A DNA stretch of 46,166 bases, taken from assembly GCA_003176045.1 (NCBI GenBank), contig PSRM01000154.1:1-46166 (forward strand), read 5' to 3'. The stretch is from Verrucomicrobiota bacterium (GTDB lineage: Bacteria > Verrucomicrobiota > Verrucomicrobiia > Limisphaerales > UBA8199). The first letter of the stretch is position 1, and each line of letters opens with the position of its first letter. The position numbers were made by a program, and so were the translations under genes. A model generated the notes under the pieces. That model did no database searches and had not been told where the DNA came from. It saw nothing but the letters and a program-made list of their open reading frames with translations. Of the stretch, positions 38,169 through 46,044 are shown in pieces.

Positions 38169-38401
38169 GGATGCTTCAGACGGCGGCACGCGTGACGACC
38201 GTTGGAGGGTTTCGAAGATTTCCGCTTCTGTGCTGCGAGTTCCCTTGCTTTGAATCTGAGATAGCTTTTGGAGAGTGGCAGACCCCACCGTGCAGCAAAC
38301 GTTACTGGATTGCCCAGAACTCCGGGAAAGTATTTGTCTTCGTCCTCTGTACCTTTTTTCAGGCGGCGAATCATTTCAGCTTCCGAGATCTTTCGTCTCA
38401 T
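38165..38401 (-). CDS. Small basic hypothetical protein
   Basis: 78 residues, strongly basic (MRRKISEAEMIRRLKKGTEDEDKYFPGVLGN at the start, RELAAQKRKSSKPSNGRHACRRLKHP at the end). A hydrophobic patch VTFAARWGLPL lies in the centre. An in-frame TTG at 38437 would make it longer and overlap the preceding gene by 8 nt; the ATG at 38401 gives a 29-nt gap. It is probably co-expressed with the GNAT-like gene upstream. The family is not recognised. A nucleic-acid-binding or regulatory partner is possible but unproven. Confidence 0.55.
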   Translation of the reverse strand: MRRKISEAEMIRRLKKGTEDEDKYFPGVLGNPVTFAARWGLPLSKSYLRFKARELAAQKRKSSKPSNGRHACRRLKHP

Positions 38402-38429
38402 ACACAGAAAATAGCTCAGGGTCCCCAAC

Positions 38430-39044
38430 TTAATCAAGCTGGCCGTCGAATATTTCTCGAAAGCCTTTTTGGCACCGCTTCAGCGCATTCCCCGAGATTG
38501 AGAGGCGATCGTCTATCCCAGGCGTGCCTAGAATGTGAGAATAAAACGGAGCGGAGTGTGCGGTGGGTTCGCCCCAAATGAGTTTGATGTTCAGGCGGTC
38601 CGCCAGAGAGCCGAGGGCATAAACGAGTCCTTTCCCGACGCCAGAAATCCGCGGATCGAGGTTACCGACAATGGCAGGATGCACCGAAAGAAATTCCAGC
38701 AGAAGGTGATGGCAAAAGCTGCGGCGGCACTGGGCCAGGCCAATGATCGGAGAGCGTTTAAACCAGGAAGCTCGCACTAAAAGCAACACGGCAACTTCGG
38801 CAACCTCATTCTTGCGGACAATGCGCTGGAACTGAGAAATACTCGATGCGGTTGGAATTGAGCGGAGATAGTGGCGGTGCCGTTTGGTGGCAAGTCGGGC
38901 GAATTCAACGGTATCTCTAACGGCCGGATTGCGCATCGCCTTCGGAGGAACCCGCCAGTGACTAATTGAACGCAGGTCGCGGGACTTTCCGAATTCGAAA
39001 TTGACACGGCGCGGCCGGCCTTCAACCAAGACCTGGAAATGCAT
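38430..39044 (-). CDS. GNAT-like acetyltransferase (divergent)
   Basis: A 204-residue protein. The region VGNLDPRISGVGKGLVYALGSLADRLNIKLIWGEPTAHSAPFYSHILG has the order of GNAT motif A and the late beta strand (GVGKGL for acyl-CoA contact, then SAPFY). The N-terminal 100 residues are basic and helical (RHYLRSIPTASSISQFQRIVRKNE). Similarity is moderate, so substrate and even activity are open. It forms a pair with the small basic gene downstream. The 3' end of the giant cytochrome gene lies 47 nt away, same strand. Confidence 0.6.
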   Translation of the reverse strand: MHFQVLVEGRPRRVNFEFGKSRDLRSISHWRVPPKAMRNPAVRDTVEFARLATKRHRHYLRSIPTASSISQFQRIVRKNEVAEVAVLLLVRASWFKRSPIIGLAQCRRSFCHHLLLEFLSVHPAIVGNLDPRISGVGKGLVYALGSLADRLNIKLIWGEPTAHSAPFYSHILGTPGIDDRLSISGNALKRCQKGFREIFDGQLD

Positions 39045-39090
39045 AGACGAGACTGCGCAAAAGTGGGATCGCAGGCAAGCTTTGCAGGGC

Positions 39091-42000
39091 TCACTGCGAT
39101 CTTAACTGAAAAAACTGGTTTCCGGTAACGGAAGGATAGATGCCTTGGAAATTGAATCCGGTCTGGGCGGTGTTGGTAACTGGGGTCCAAACTCCGCCCG
39201 GAGGGACAGTGAGGTCCGGAGTCGAGTACAATTTGTAGCCGAGGTAGTTTGCCGGCCAGAAGACCGTGACATGGCCAGTACCGTGCGCCATTGCCAGGGA
39301 TGGTGGCGGGTTGGTGACGATGGGAACGGCGGCTTCGCTGCCGTCCAGTTCGAGGAGGAATTCGAGCAACTCGGTTTGTTGGGACGTGGTGAGCGTGCGG
39401 AAGGCGGAGTGGGGTGTGCCATCGGGGGCGTTGGTGGAACTGAACACGTCGGCGAGATTGGTCGCGGAGCCGTCGTGCAGATAGGGCGGGGTGGACCAGA
39501 TCCCGCGCAAGGTTGGTGTGTCTATTCCGGCCAGGGGCGCGCCGAGGCGATTGCCGCTGCCTGGTTTAAGAGTGCCGACGTCGTGCAAGACGAGTTGGGA
39601 GCTGTCGGTGAAATCAGCTCCGCCATGGCAGTTGTAACATTGAAGATCAAGAAAATGTTGCCTTCCATTGGCGCCGGCAGTCGTCGGCGAGCCGTCGGAT
39701 TGGCGATAGGGACTGGCAGGATAATTGGTGAGTGAACTTACGTAAGCGGCGAGCGCATCCAGGTCTGGGCTGATGCCGGCTTTTGGCGTGCCAAGCGACA
39801 GATAACGGGTGCCGAAAAAATAGTTGCTGTCGCTCATGAAGCCCGTTCCGCCGAAGGCGTTGCGAATGTCGCCCTCGAAATCCTGAATTTCATCGAAGTT
39901 GGCAGACCAATGGACGAAGCCGTGGCCCATGCCGCGCCGGCCTTGCATCGTGATTGTTTTGCGCAAACCCTCGCCGCGATCGGTAAAATCCCAGGTCCGC
40001 CCATCTTCATCGGCGTCCAGGTGGCAGCCGATGCAACTGATGTAACCCTCGGCGGACATGCGTGGGTCTGAGGCGTTGTAAAACATGCGCTTTCCCGCGA
40101 GCGCCTGGGCTGAGAGTTTTTCGGTGGTGACGACGCTGGTTTCGCCGAGTTTCGTCATGATGCTGGAGTTTCCCGAGGCCGGGCCGGTGACATCGAAAGC
40201 GCTGATGGTCCGCGCCAGGAAATTCATCACATAAAGGCGAGTGCCGGCGGGATTGAGGCAAACGCCCTGCGGGGCTCCAGTAGATGTAACCGAGGAAATG
40301 CTTGTGCCCGTACTGGTGTCAAAAACGCGCACCTCCTCGTTGCCTTGATAGGGCACGTAGGCGAGGTCGCCCAGCGGCGAAAAGCGAAGCGAGCCGGCCA
40401 GCGAATGAATCGCGACGTCAATGCGGGCTGCTAGGTTTTCGGTGTTTGTCACCAGATCGAGCTGGGAAAGAATCGAACGGGTGCTGTTGTTGGGGGTCAG
40501 CGGCAGGCCGTTGCGGAAGACGCCGCGTCCAATATTGTCTTTTTTGGAAGGCACCCAGGCAGCGCGGCCATCGGGCCGGATCGCGATGTGCAGCAGGTAA
40601 TTAGGAACGCCGCTACCGGAGTTTTCGAAATCGGGGGTGGTATCGAACGCGAGCGGGAACGTTCGCGCCAGTGTCATGGTGGAGGGAGCGACTTCCCAAA
40701 TTTCACCTTGCGTATCCGGCGAGATGAAGCGAGTGAGAAACAGCCGGGAGCCATCGCCGCTGATGGCGAGCGAACTGGGTCTGGAGGGCAGGGGACAGCT
40801 CGCGGTGACGCTGAGGAATCCGGGGTCCACTTTCAAAACCGCCGCGGCGCCGCGCAGAGCAACAAGCGCTGAAGAACCATCAGGCGCAAATACAATGGCC
40901 GTAGGTGCCTGCCCGTATCCGAGATTTGCCTTCGTGATCAGCGCACCGGAGAGTGGGTTAAGGCTCCAGATCTCGTTCGAGTCTTCACAAACGATCAACA
41001 ACTGAGTGGCGGTCGGACTCAGGGCGATGCCATGTGGCCTTTTGCCTACGGCAATTTCGAGATCTTTCGCGAAGGTGTTTGCGTCTATGCGGCTTACGGT
41101 GTCGCTGTCCGGGTTCACGCACCAGACTTTGTTGCGGTTCGGATCATAAACGATTGGTGAAGAGGCGGCGGGCGAGGGCGAACTGAGCGCGTAATGCGGG
41201 ATCATCAGAATTCGCGGGCCGGAATTGGTTGAATGCCCATCGTCCACGCGGACGGTTGCGGAGTAACGGCCTGGGGAGCTGTAGGCGTAGGCGACGGCAC
41301 TGGCATTGGTATAAACCCCGGCCGAGCCATCGCCAAAATTGAATAAGTAATGAAGGACGTCGCCGTCTGAATCAGACGCGACTGCGCTAAAGGTGACCTG
41401 CTGGCCGATGAGGGGGGCATTGGTGCTGACGGTGAAGGATTGAATGACGGCGGGCGCATTGGTTGGGACCGCCAGGGCGGCGATCTCGTTGGTGGCAAGG
41501 GCCCGATTATAAATACGCACGTCATCGAAGTAGCCTTTCAAGCAATATTGCGGCCCGAGCATGGCGCCGAGGTACACAGCGGCATTCTGGGCAAAATCGG
41601 TGCGGATTTTTCCCGAACCGGCGGGTACGCCTGCATAATAAAGCGTTGCCGCGCCGGCTGCGCGGTCCACGACCGCGGCGATATGGTTCCAGGAGTCCAG
41701 CACGACCGTGTTTGTGGGTGTCAGGGTGGAGGAGCTGTTGGTTCCATTGCCGGTCTCCAGGACGATCTTGCGATCAGCGGTAAGGTAGGAGTTCACAAAA
41801 AATCGGAACCCATTGGCGCTGCTGCCGCCGACCGAGTTGGCCAGGAGCGTCTGGATGTTGGTTGTGCCCGAAGGAATGTAAGCCCAGAGAGCGATGGTGA
41901 ATTGATTTGAAAGGGACAACAGGCCCGGGGTGGCGTAAGTTGTCGCGCCCGTAAGCGAGAGTGAATAGTTTCCTTCGACGTGGTTCGTCGAGTAGGTTGC

Positions 42001-43527
42001 GCCGTTCGCCAGCGTCGAGGTGTGGCCGTTTCCCGAAACATCCGCGCCGCTGTTTTCGAATGTCCACTCCGCCAGGAGATTGGTGATGGTCGTGATTATC
42101 GTAGCGCCGGTGGTAAAACGCATTGAGAAAGGCTGGGCCAGCCCGTTTCCGGCCACGTCGCGAATGCCCCCAACCGGGAGAATGACTTCGTATGTAGTAT
42201 TGTTCAGCAGTGGTTGCGCGGGCGCGAAATTGATCATGCCGAGTTGTGTCGAGTAGGTGCCCGGGATGGCGTTGCTGCCCAGGGGGCGCACGATCCAGGT
42301 ATTCGTGTTGAGCGAGAGCACGTCAATGTGATCGCTCATGACGAAACCGATGCGCGAGCTAACGGCTTGGCTGGTCGAGCCATCCGGCGGGTTGGCGTAC
42401 TGGACCACCGGCCCGCTGGTGTCAGGCGCCTGCTGGAGCGGCACCAGCGCGCAGAGATTCGCGCCCTCATTTCCGCCGGTGATGCCCATGTTACCGATCA
42501 GTTGCACGACGTCGGCAGCGGCGGGAAGGGTCCAGTTGTGAAGCACGGTGAGATTCGTAGCATTGAATACCACGATGTTTGCGGCGCCCGGCGCGCAATA
42601 GCCGATGCCATCCTTGAGCATGACATAGCGCGGATTGCCTGAGATCGGCAAGAAGCCAACCTGCCTGATATTAACTGGATCCGAAAAATCATAAACGCGG
42701 ATGCCCTTGAGAGTTTCGCATTGATAAACGCGCGACCCGTGGACCATCGAAGTATAGACCGGGTTGCCGGTCACCAGCGAGCCGAGGAGTTTTGGATTGG
42801 CAGGATCGCTGATGTCGAAGGTCGCGACGCCGGCGGCTTGTGAAGCCGAGCAGACGAGCAGGTTGCCGATGGCATGGGAGGAGCCGACCGCAAATGGAAT
42901 AGCGCTGCCCAGGTCATAGATCGCCAGTGCGGTCCCATTGCCATTGGAAATGTCGGCGATCTCCATCAGGTTCGCGCCGGTCCCATAACCGTTGCGCGGG
43001 CGAAACACGTAAGGGGCCTGGCACATGTACCAAACGGGATTGACCGTGCCGCTGTAAGTATTGACGATGATCATGTTCTCAACGTCCCAGATATGAAAGC
43101 TGGTGTTTTGAAAGCCATCAATCATGCGGCTGCCATAAAAGGCGATCATGTGGGGCTTGTTCCCACCGGCGCTGGCCTGGGCCAGGAGCCTGGGTGCGCG
43201 GGGGCTGGAGAAATCGTACCAGCTATCGCGACCTGGAAGGGTGTCATCGAGCGAGTGGGCGGATTCGATGATCAGGTAGCCGTGCTGGAAATCGGACATG
43301 GTCGGCTGCTTGCCGACAATGGTGTAGGCAAAGGTGTAAACGGCAGTGCCGACTTCCGAAGGGAGCCAGGTGACCTGGTTGAGGCCCGGGCCGGGGGAGC
43401 AGAAGGCGGAGGGCGCGGAGAGGAGCAGGAGGCAAAGCGAGGCCAGAGCTGACCACAGACCACGGACCACAGACCACAGACCACTGACCATCGACCACAA
43501 ACCCGGACGCAGTCGAAAAGACATCAT
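39091..43527 (-). CDS. Giant secreted di-haem protein with Ig-like, LamG, PKD and beta-propeller domains
   Basis: A 1478-residue exported protein. Rough order: a signal peptide; an LVIVD-type propeller (about 50-360); an SbsA-like Ig domain (about 370-478, ending FTTG); a LamG lectin-like domain (about 482-682, LLAEWTFENSGADVSGNG); a PKD domain (about 700-775, YLFNFGDGSAG); a YVTN-type propeller (about 790-1130); and a C-terminal di-haem part with CIGCH (near 1164) and CYNCH (near 1296). The end has TPTLRGIWSTPPYLHDGS, as in cytochrome c peroxidase/MauG-like proteins. It probably acts in the periplasm or on the cell surface on carbohydrate or in electron transfer. The start ATG at 43527 is favoured, but the signal peptide is partly made of a heptamer tract. 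Confidence 0.85.
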   Translation of the reverse strand: MMSFRLRPGLWSMVSGLWSVVRGLWSALASLCLLLLSAPSAFCSPGPGLNQVTWLPSEVGTAVYTFAYTIVGKQPTMSDFQHGYLIIESAHSLDDTLPGRDSWYDFSSPRAPRLLAQASAGGNKPHMIAFYGSRMIDGFQNTSFHIWDVENMIIVNTYSGTVNPVWYMCQAPYVFRPRNGYGTGANLMEIADISNGNGTALAIYDLGSAIPFAVGSSHAIGNLLVCSASQAAGVATFDISDPANPKLLGSLVTGNPVYTSMVHGSRVYQCETLKGIRVYDFSDPVNIRQVGFLPISGNPRYVMLKDGIGYCAPGAANIVVFNATNLTVLHNWTLPAAADVVQLIGNMGITGGNEGANLCALVPLQQAPDTSGPVVQYANPPDGSTSQAVSSRIGFVMSDHIDVLSLNTNTWIVRPLGSNAIPGTYSTQLGMINFAPAQPLLNNTTYEVILPVGGIRDVAGNGLAQPFSMRFTTGATIITTITNLLAEWTFENSGADVSGNGHTSTLANGATYSTNHVEGNYSLSLTGATTYATPGLLSLSNQFTIALWAYIPSGTTNIQTLLANSVGGSSANGFRFFVNSYLTADRKIVLETGNGTNSSSTLTPTNTVVLDSWNHIAAVVDRAAGAATLYYAGVPAGSGKIRTDFAQNAAVYLGAMLGPQYCLKGYFDDVRIYNRALATNEIAALAVPTNAPAVIQSFTVSTNAPLIGQQVTFSAVASDSDGDVLHYLFNFGDGSAGVYTNASAVAYAYSSPGRYSATVRVDDGHSTNSGPRILMIPHYALSSPSPAASSPIVYDPNRNKVWCVNPDSDTVSRIDANTFAKDLEIAVGKRPHGIALSPTATQLLIVCEDSNEIWSLNPLSGALITKANLGYGQAPTAIVFAPDGSSALVALRGAAAVLKVDPGFLSVTASCPLPSRPSSLAISGDGSRLFLTRFISPDTQGEIWEVAPSTMTLARTFPLAFDTTPDFENSGSGVPNYLLHIAIRPDGRAAWVPSKKDNIGRGVFRNGLPLTPNNSTRSILSQLDLVTNTENLAARIDVAIHSLAGSLRFSPLGDLAYVPYQGNEEVRVFDTSTGTSISSVTSTGAPQGVCLNPAGTRLYVMNFLARTISAFDVTGPASGNSSIMTKLGETSVVTTEKLSAQALAGKRMFYNASDPRMSAEGYISCIGCHLDADEDGRTWDFTDRGEGLRKTITMQGRRGMGHGFVHWSANFDEIQDFEGDIRNAFGGTGFMSDSNYFFGTRYLSLGTPKAGISPDLDALAAYVSSLTNYPASPYRQSDGSPTTAGANGRQHFLDLQCYNCHGGADFTDSSQLVLHDVGTLKPGSGNRLGAPLAGIDTPTLRGIWSTPPYLHDGSATNLADVFSSTNAPDGTPHSAFRTLTTSQQTELLEFLLELDGSEAAVPIVTNPPPSLAMAHGTGHVTVFWPANYLGYKLYSTPDLTVPPGGVWTPVTNTAQTGFNFQGIYPSVTGNQFFQLRSQ
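43446..43500. repeat. GACCACA heptamer tract encoding the signal peptide of the giant protein
   Basis: Units GACCACA, GACCACG, GACCACA, GACCACT, GACCATC on the + strand. On the coding strand they give a WSVVRGLWS-type hydrophobic run that forms the N-terminal half of the signal peptide, just before LASLCLLLLSAPSAFC. The family recurs in the TAXI gene at 44290-44400 and near 25080. Confidence 0.88.
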
Positions 43528-43653
43528 AGGGCCAGGCTCACGCCGTCATTTATCCCACAGATAAAGAGGAAGGTCAAAGCAAATAGCCGTGGTCTGATGT
43601 ATAAAGCCTTTTGGCCTTGTTCCAATTGCCGCGCCTCCCTAGTCTGCCATTGG

Positions 43654-45438
43654 ATGAGTCAGGAACAGAATAGAGGTGAGCAGGGGAGGTATGAGACCGG
43701 CACAAAAGGCGGACATGATGGCGGGGGCGCCGCAGGCCAACCCGCTTCCAAGCCACCCAGGCCATTGGCGATGATAATGGAGGTCTTCGGGCTGAGCCGC
43801 ACGGTGACGATCATGGCAGTTCTGTTTGTGGCGATTGTGGTGACCGCAGCGATCTTTTTCTTTGTGCTTTCGGCTCCGCCGACCACGATTACGATCACGA
43901 GCGGGCCGGAAGGGAGCGGGTTTCATACGAATGGGCTGAGGTATGCGGCCATTCTTGCAAGGTACGGCATCCAGGCGCGGGTTCTGACTTCACATGGGTC
44001 GCTGGAGAATATAGAGCGGCTCCTGGTGCCGAAGAAAAAAGAGCGACCAAGTGGAGGACAAAGTGAGACAGAGTGGGCAGATATAGGGTTGGTGCAGAGC
44101 GGCGTGAAACATGAGGGGATGGAGAAGTTGGTGTCGCTGGGGAGCGTAGCGTCGCAACCGCTGATGGTTTTTTACCGGGGCACGCCGATCGAGGTGCTGT
44201 CGGAATTGGCCGGCAAGCGGCTGGCGGTAGGCGCTCCGGGAAGTGGCACACGGGCATTGGCGCTGACGCTGCTGGCCACGAATGGAATAGATACAAGACC
44301 ACGAGACCACAAGACCACTGACCACAAGACCGCCGACCACAGGACCACGGACCACAGGACGCCAGAACAACAGGACAAAAAGACCACGAACTACGAGGGA
44401 GCGCCGGGTGAGGGCACCCGGCCTACAGCTACTACGGATGACAAGACCATGACGGACCACGGCGGCACTGAGCCGGTGGCAAGAGCCTCGAACCTCGCCC
44501 CTGGCCCCTCGACGCTCCTGGACTGGGAGCCGCGCGAGTCGTATAAGGCGCTGCTGGCGGGCAAGATAGACGCCGCATTTTTGATGGGCGAGGACGCATC
44601 GGGGGCGATGATGCGCGAATTGCTGCGCGCGCCGGACATCCATTTGTTCAGCTTTAAACAGGCCGCAGCATATACCCGGCGTTTCAGCGAGCTAAGCGTG
44701 CTCGATTTGCCTGAGGGCTCGATAGATCTTGGCAAAGACATTCCACCACAAACGATCCATCTGATCGGGCCTACGGTGGAGCTGGCAGCGCGGCCGACGC
44801 TTCATCCTGTGCTGTCGGACCTGATGCTGGAAGCGGCCAAGGAAGTGCACGGGCGAGCCACTCTGTTGCAGAACAGGAACCAGTTTCCAGCGGCCATCGA
44901 GCATGACCTGCCGATCAGCGCTGATGCGGCGCGTTGGTACAAGTCGGGCCGGAGCTTCTTCTATCGGTATTTGCCGTTTTGGCTGGCGAGCGTGGTCAGG
45001 CGCGTGGTGGTGGTTTTTGTGCCTGCAATTGTCGTCATGGTCCCAATTTTGCGGAGCTTGCCGCGGCTTTATCAGTGGCGGATTCGCTCAAGGCTTTATC
45101 CGTGGTATCGGGCGCTGCTGGCGGTCGAGGGGGAATTGTTTAGGGAAGAGCGGCGAGGAACGAGGGACGAGGGAGGGGAAGTTCAAGGTTCAAAGTTCAA
45201 AGTTCAAAGTTTAAGGCCGGAAGACCGAAGTCCGAAGTCGGGAGAGGGAGTCCACAGTCCACAGTCCACGGTCCACGGTGCGGCGCGGGAGAGATTGTTG
45301 GGGCGGTTGGATGAGATTGAGAGCGGGGTAAATCGGATAAAGATCCCGGCTTCCTTTGCGGACCAGTTTTATGGGTTGAGGGAACATATTGATTTCGTCC
45401 GTGAGTTGGTCGAGGAGAGGACATCCCCAAAATCTTAA
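43654..45438 (+). CDS. TAXI-family TRAP transporter solute receptor, membrane-anchored
   Basis: A 594-residue protein. Residues 1-55 are polar, a transmembrane helix follows (about 49-72, TIMAVLFVAIVVTAAIFFFVL), then the periplasmic TAXI domain with TTITITSGPEGSGFHTNGLRYAAIL, IGLVQSGVKHEGMEKLVSLGS, AVGAPGSGTRALALTLLATNG and DWEPRESYKALLAGKIDAAFLMGEDASG. A second hydrophobic segment near 450-475 (VVRRVVVVFVPAIVVMVPIL) and a helical tail follow. Family members bind a carboxylate solute for uptake. No TRAP membrane subunit is adjacent. Three separate repeat-coded insertions are present (about residues 129-141, 212-275 and 507-545). The start is ATG 43654; the ATG at 43771 is a possible shorter start. 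Confidence 0.83.
   Translation: MSQEQNRGEQGRYETGTKGGHDGGGAAGQPASKPPRPLAMIMEVFGLSRTVTIMAVLFVAIVVTAAIFFFVLSAPPTTITITSGPEGSGFHTNGLRYAAILARYGIQARVLTSHGSLENIERLLVPKKKERPSGGQSETEWADIGLVQSGVKHEGMEKLVSLGSVASQPLMVFYRGTPIEVLSELAGKRLAVGAPGSGTRALALTLLATNGIDTRPRDHKTTDHKTADHRTTDHRTPEQQDKKTTNYEGAPGEGTRPTATTDDKTMTDHGGTEPVARASNLAPGPSTLLDWEPRESYKALLAGKIDAAFLMGEDASGAMMRELLRAPDIHLFSFKQAAAYTRRFSELSVLDLPEGSIDLGKDIPPQTIHLIGPTVELAARPTLHPVLSDLMLEAAKEVHGRATLLQNRNQFPAAIEHDLPISADAARWYKSGRSFFYRYLPFWLASVVRRVVVVFVPAIVVMVPILRSLPRLYQWRIRSRLYPWYRALLAVEGELFREERRGTRDEGGEVQGSKFKVQSLRPEDRSPKSGEGVHSPQSTVHGAARERLLGRLDEIESGVNRIKIPASFADQFYGLREHIDFVRELVEERTSPKS
44041..44075. repeat. GACAAAGTG-type tract in frame in the TAXI gene
   Basis: Units CCAAGTGGAGGACAAAGTGAGA read in frame as PSGGQSETE. 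Related to the glcF tract. Confidence 0.6.
44290..44428. repeat. GACCACA/ACCACAA tract plus REP half in frame in the TAXI gene
   Basis: About fourteen units of 7-8 nt (GACCACG, AGACCAC, AAGACCAC, GGACCACA) coding for DHKTTDHKTADHRTTDHRT, then the GCCGGGTGAGGGCACCCGG unit (44401-44428). Inserted into the ligand-binding domain, between the third strand and DWEPRES. Confidence 0.88.
45180..45285. repeat. TTCAAAG and GTCCACA heptamer tracts in frame in the TAXI gene
   Basis: TTCAAAG units (45183-45212), then GTCCGAA and GTCCACA/GTCCACG units (45229-45283). They code for QGSKFKVQSLRPEDRSPKSG and HSPQSTVHG, which sit before the final helix. Confidence 0.85.
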
Positions 45439-45459
45439 TCTTAATCTTTTGGATTGCCT

Positions 45460-45687
45460 ATGCCACGTGAACGAGCGCCAGGCAAAAAACTCATCGGTGC
45501 GTGGATCTCAGCCGAGCTGGATAGCGCCATAACTCTTTGGCTCGCCCATCATCCTCAGGCCACCCTCACAGACTTTATTATCGCGGCCGCAAGCGAAAAA
45601 CTCGACCGTGCCGGCATCACCATTCACCGTCCCGATCCTCCTCAAAACCCTTCGTCCGCCTCTGCCGCCAACCCAGGCGCCTCCTAA
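45460..45687 (+). CDS. Ribbon-helix-helix-like DNA-binding protein
   Basis: 75 residues. The pattern KKLIGAWISAELDSAITLWLAHHPQATLTDFIIAAASEKLDRAGI is that of a short beta strand, helix, turn, helix, as in CopG/RHH regulators. A polar tail rich in proline, serine and alanine follows. It would bind DNA as a dimer. It starts with ATG at 45460; a TTG two codons earlier is also in frame. It lies 21 nt after the TAXI receptor gene and could be co-transcribed with it. No toxin partner is seen, so it is not obviously part of a toxin-antitoxin pair. Confidence 0.7.
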   Translation: MPRERAPGKKLIGAWISAELDSAITLWLAHHPQATLTDFIIAAASEKLDRAGITIHRPDPPQNPSSASAANPGAS

Positions 45688-46044
45688 CCTTTCTAGTCGC
45701 GCAGGTTCCAATAGTGGCGTCGGGCTTCTTTCGAGCATCCCATCCGCAAGAAGGGTCCGTTATCGTTAAAGCTAACGTCCGAATTGCATCCTCTGTTGAA
45801 TTTGTGGCAGAATCCGTCCTCCGCACTCCACACCTCCGCAATCCCGCAACTGGACGTTCCTTCACGCTCTACACACTCCTCACCCCTCCTTGACGGGTCG
45901 TTTTTGGGTCGGAGAAAGTACGGAGGTTAAGTCCCGTAAAGCTTGGCATTGCTCCAAGGGGCCGGTTTTTGATACAAACTGCCGATAACAGCGCGGAATA
46001 CGTGCCGCAACAAAGTAGTTAACAAACAAACATCAGTAGAAAAA
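45688..46044 (+). promoter_or_regulatory. 357-nt gap with a possibly structured leader of the pseudopilin gene
   Basis: No gene is supported here. The first 200 nt have weak CTCC-rich repeats (45825-45890). From about 45910 two small stems can be drawn: TACGG/CCGTA (45919-45923 with 45934-45938) and CTTGG/CCAAG (45942-45946 with 45954-45958), followed by GGGGCCGGTTTTT. This could be a leader structure or a weak terminator. It does not match the cyclic-di-GMP riboswitch consensus I know. The 30 nt before the ATG are A-rich with no clear ribosome binding site. Confidence 0.35.

Noticed and set aside
38430..39044. REP-associated (RAYT) transposase
   Set aside because: I checked this gene as a possible source of the REP elements. 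It lacks the HUH motif and a catalytic tyrosine context. The GNAT-like order of motifs fits better.
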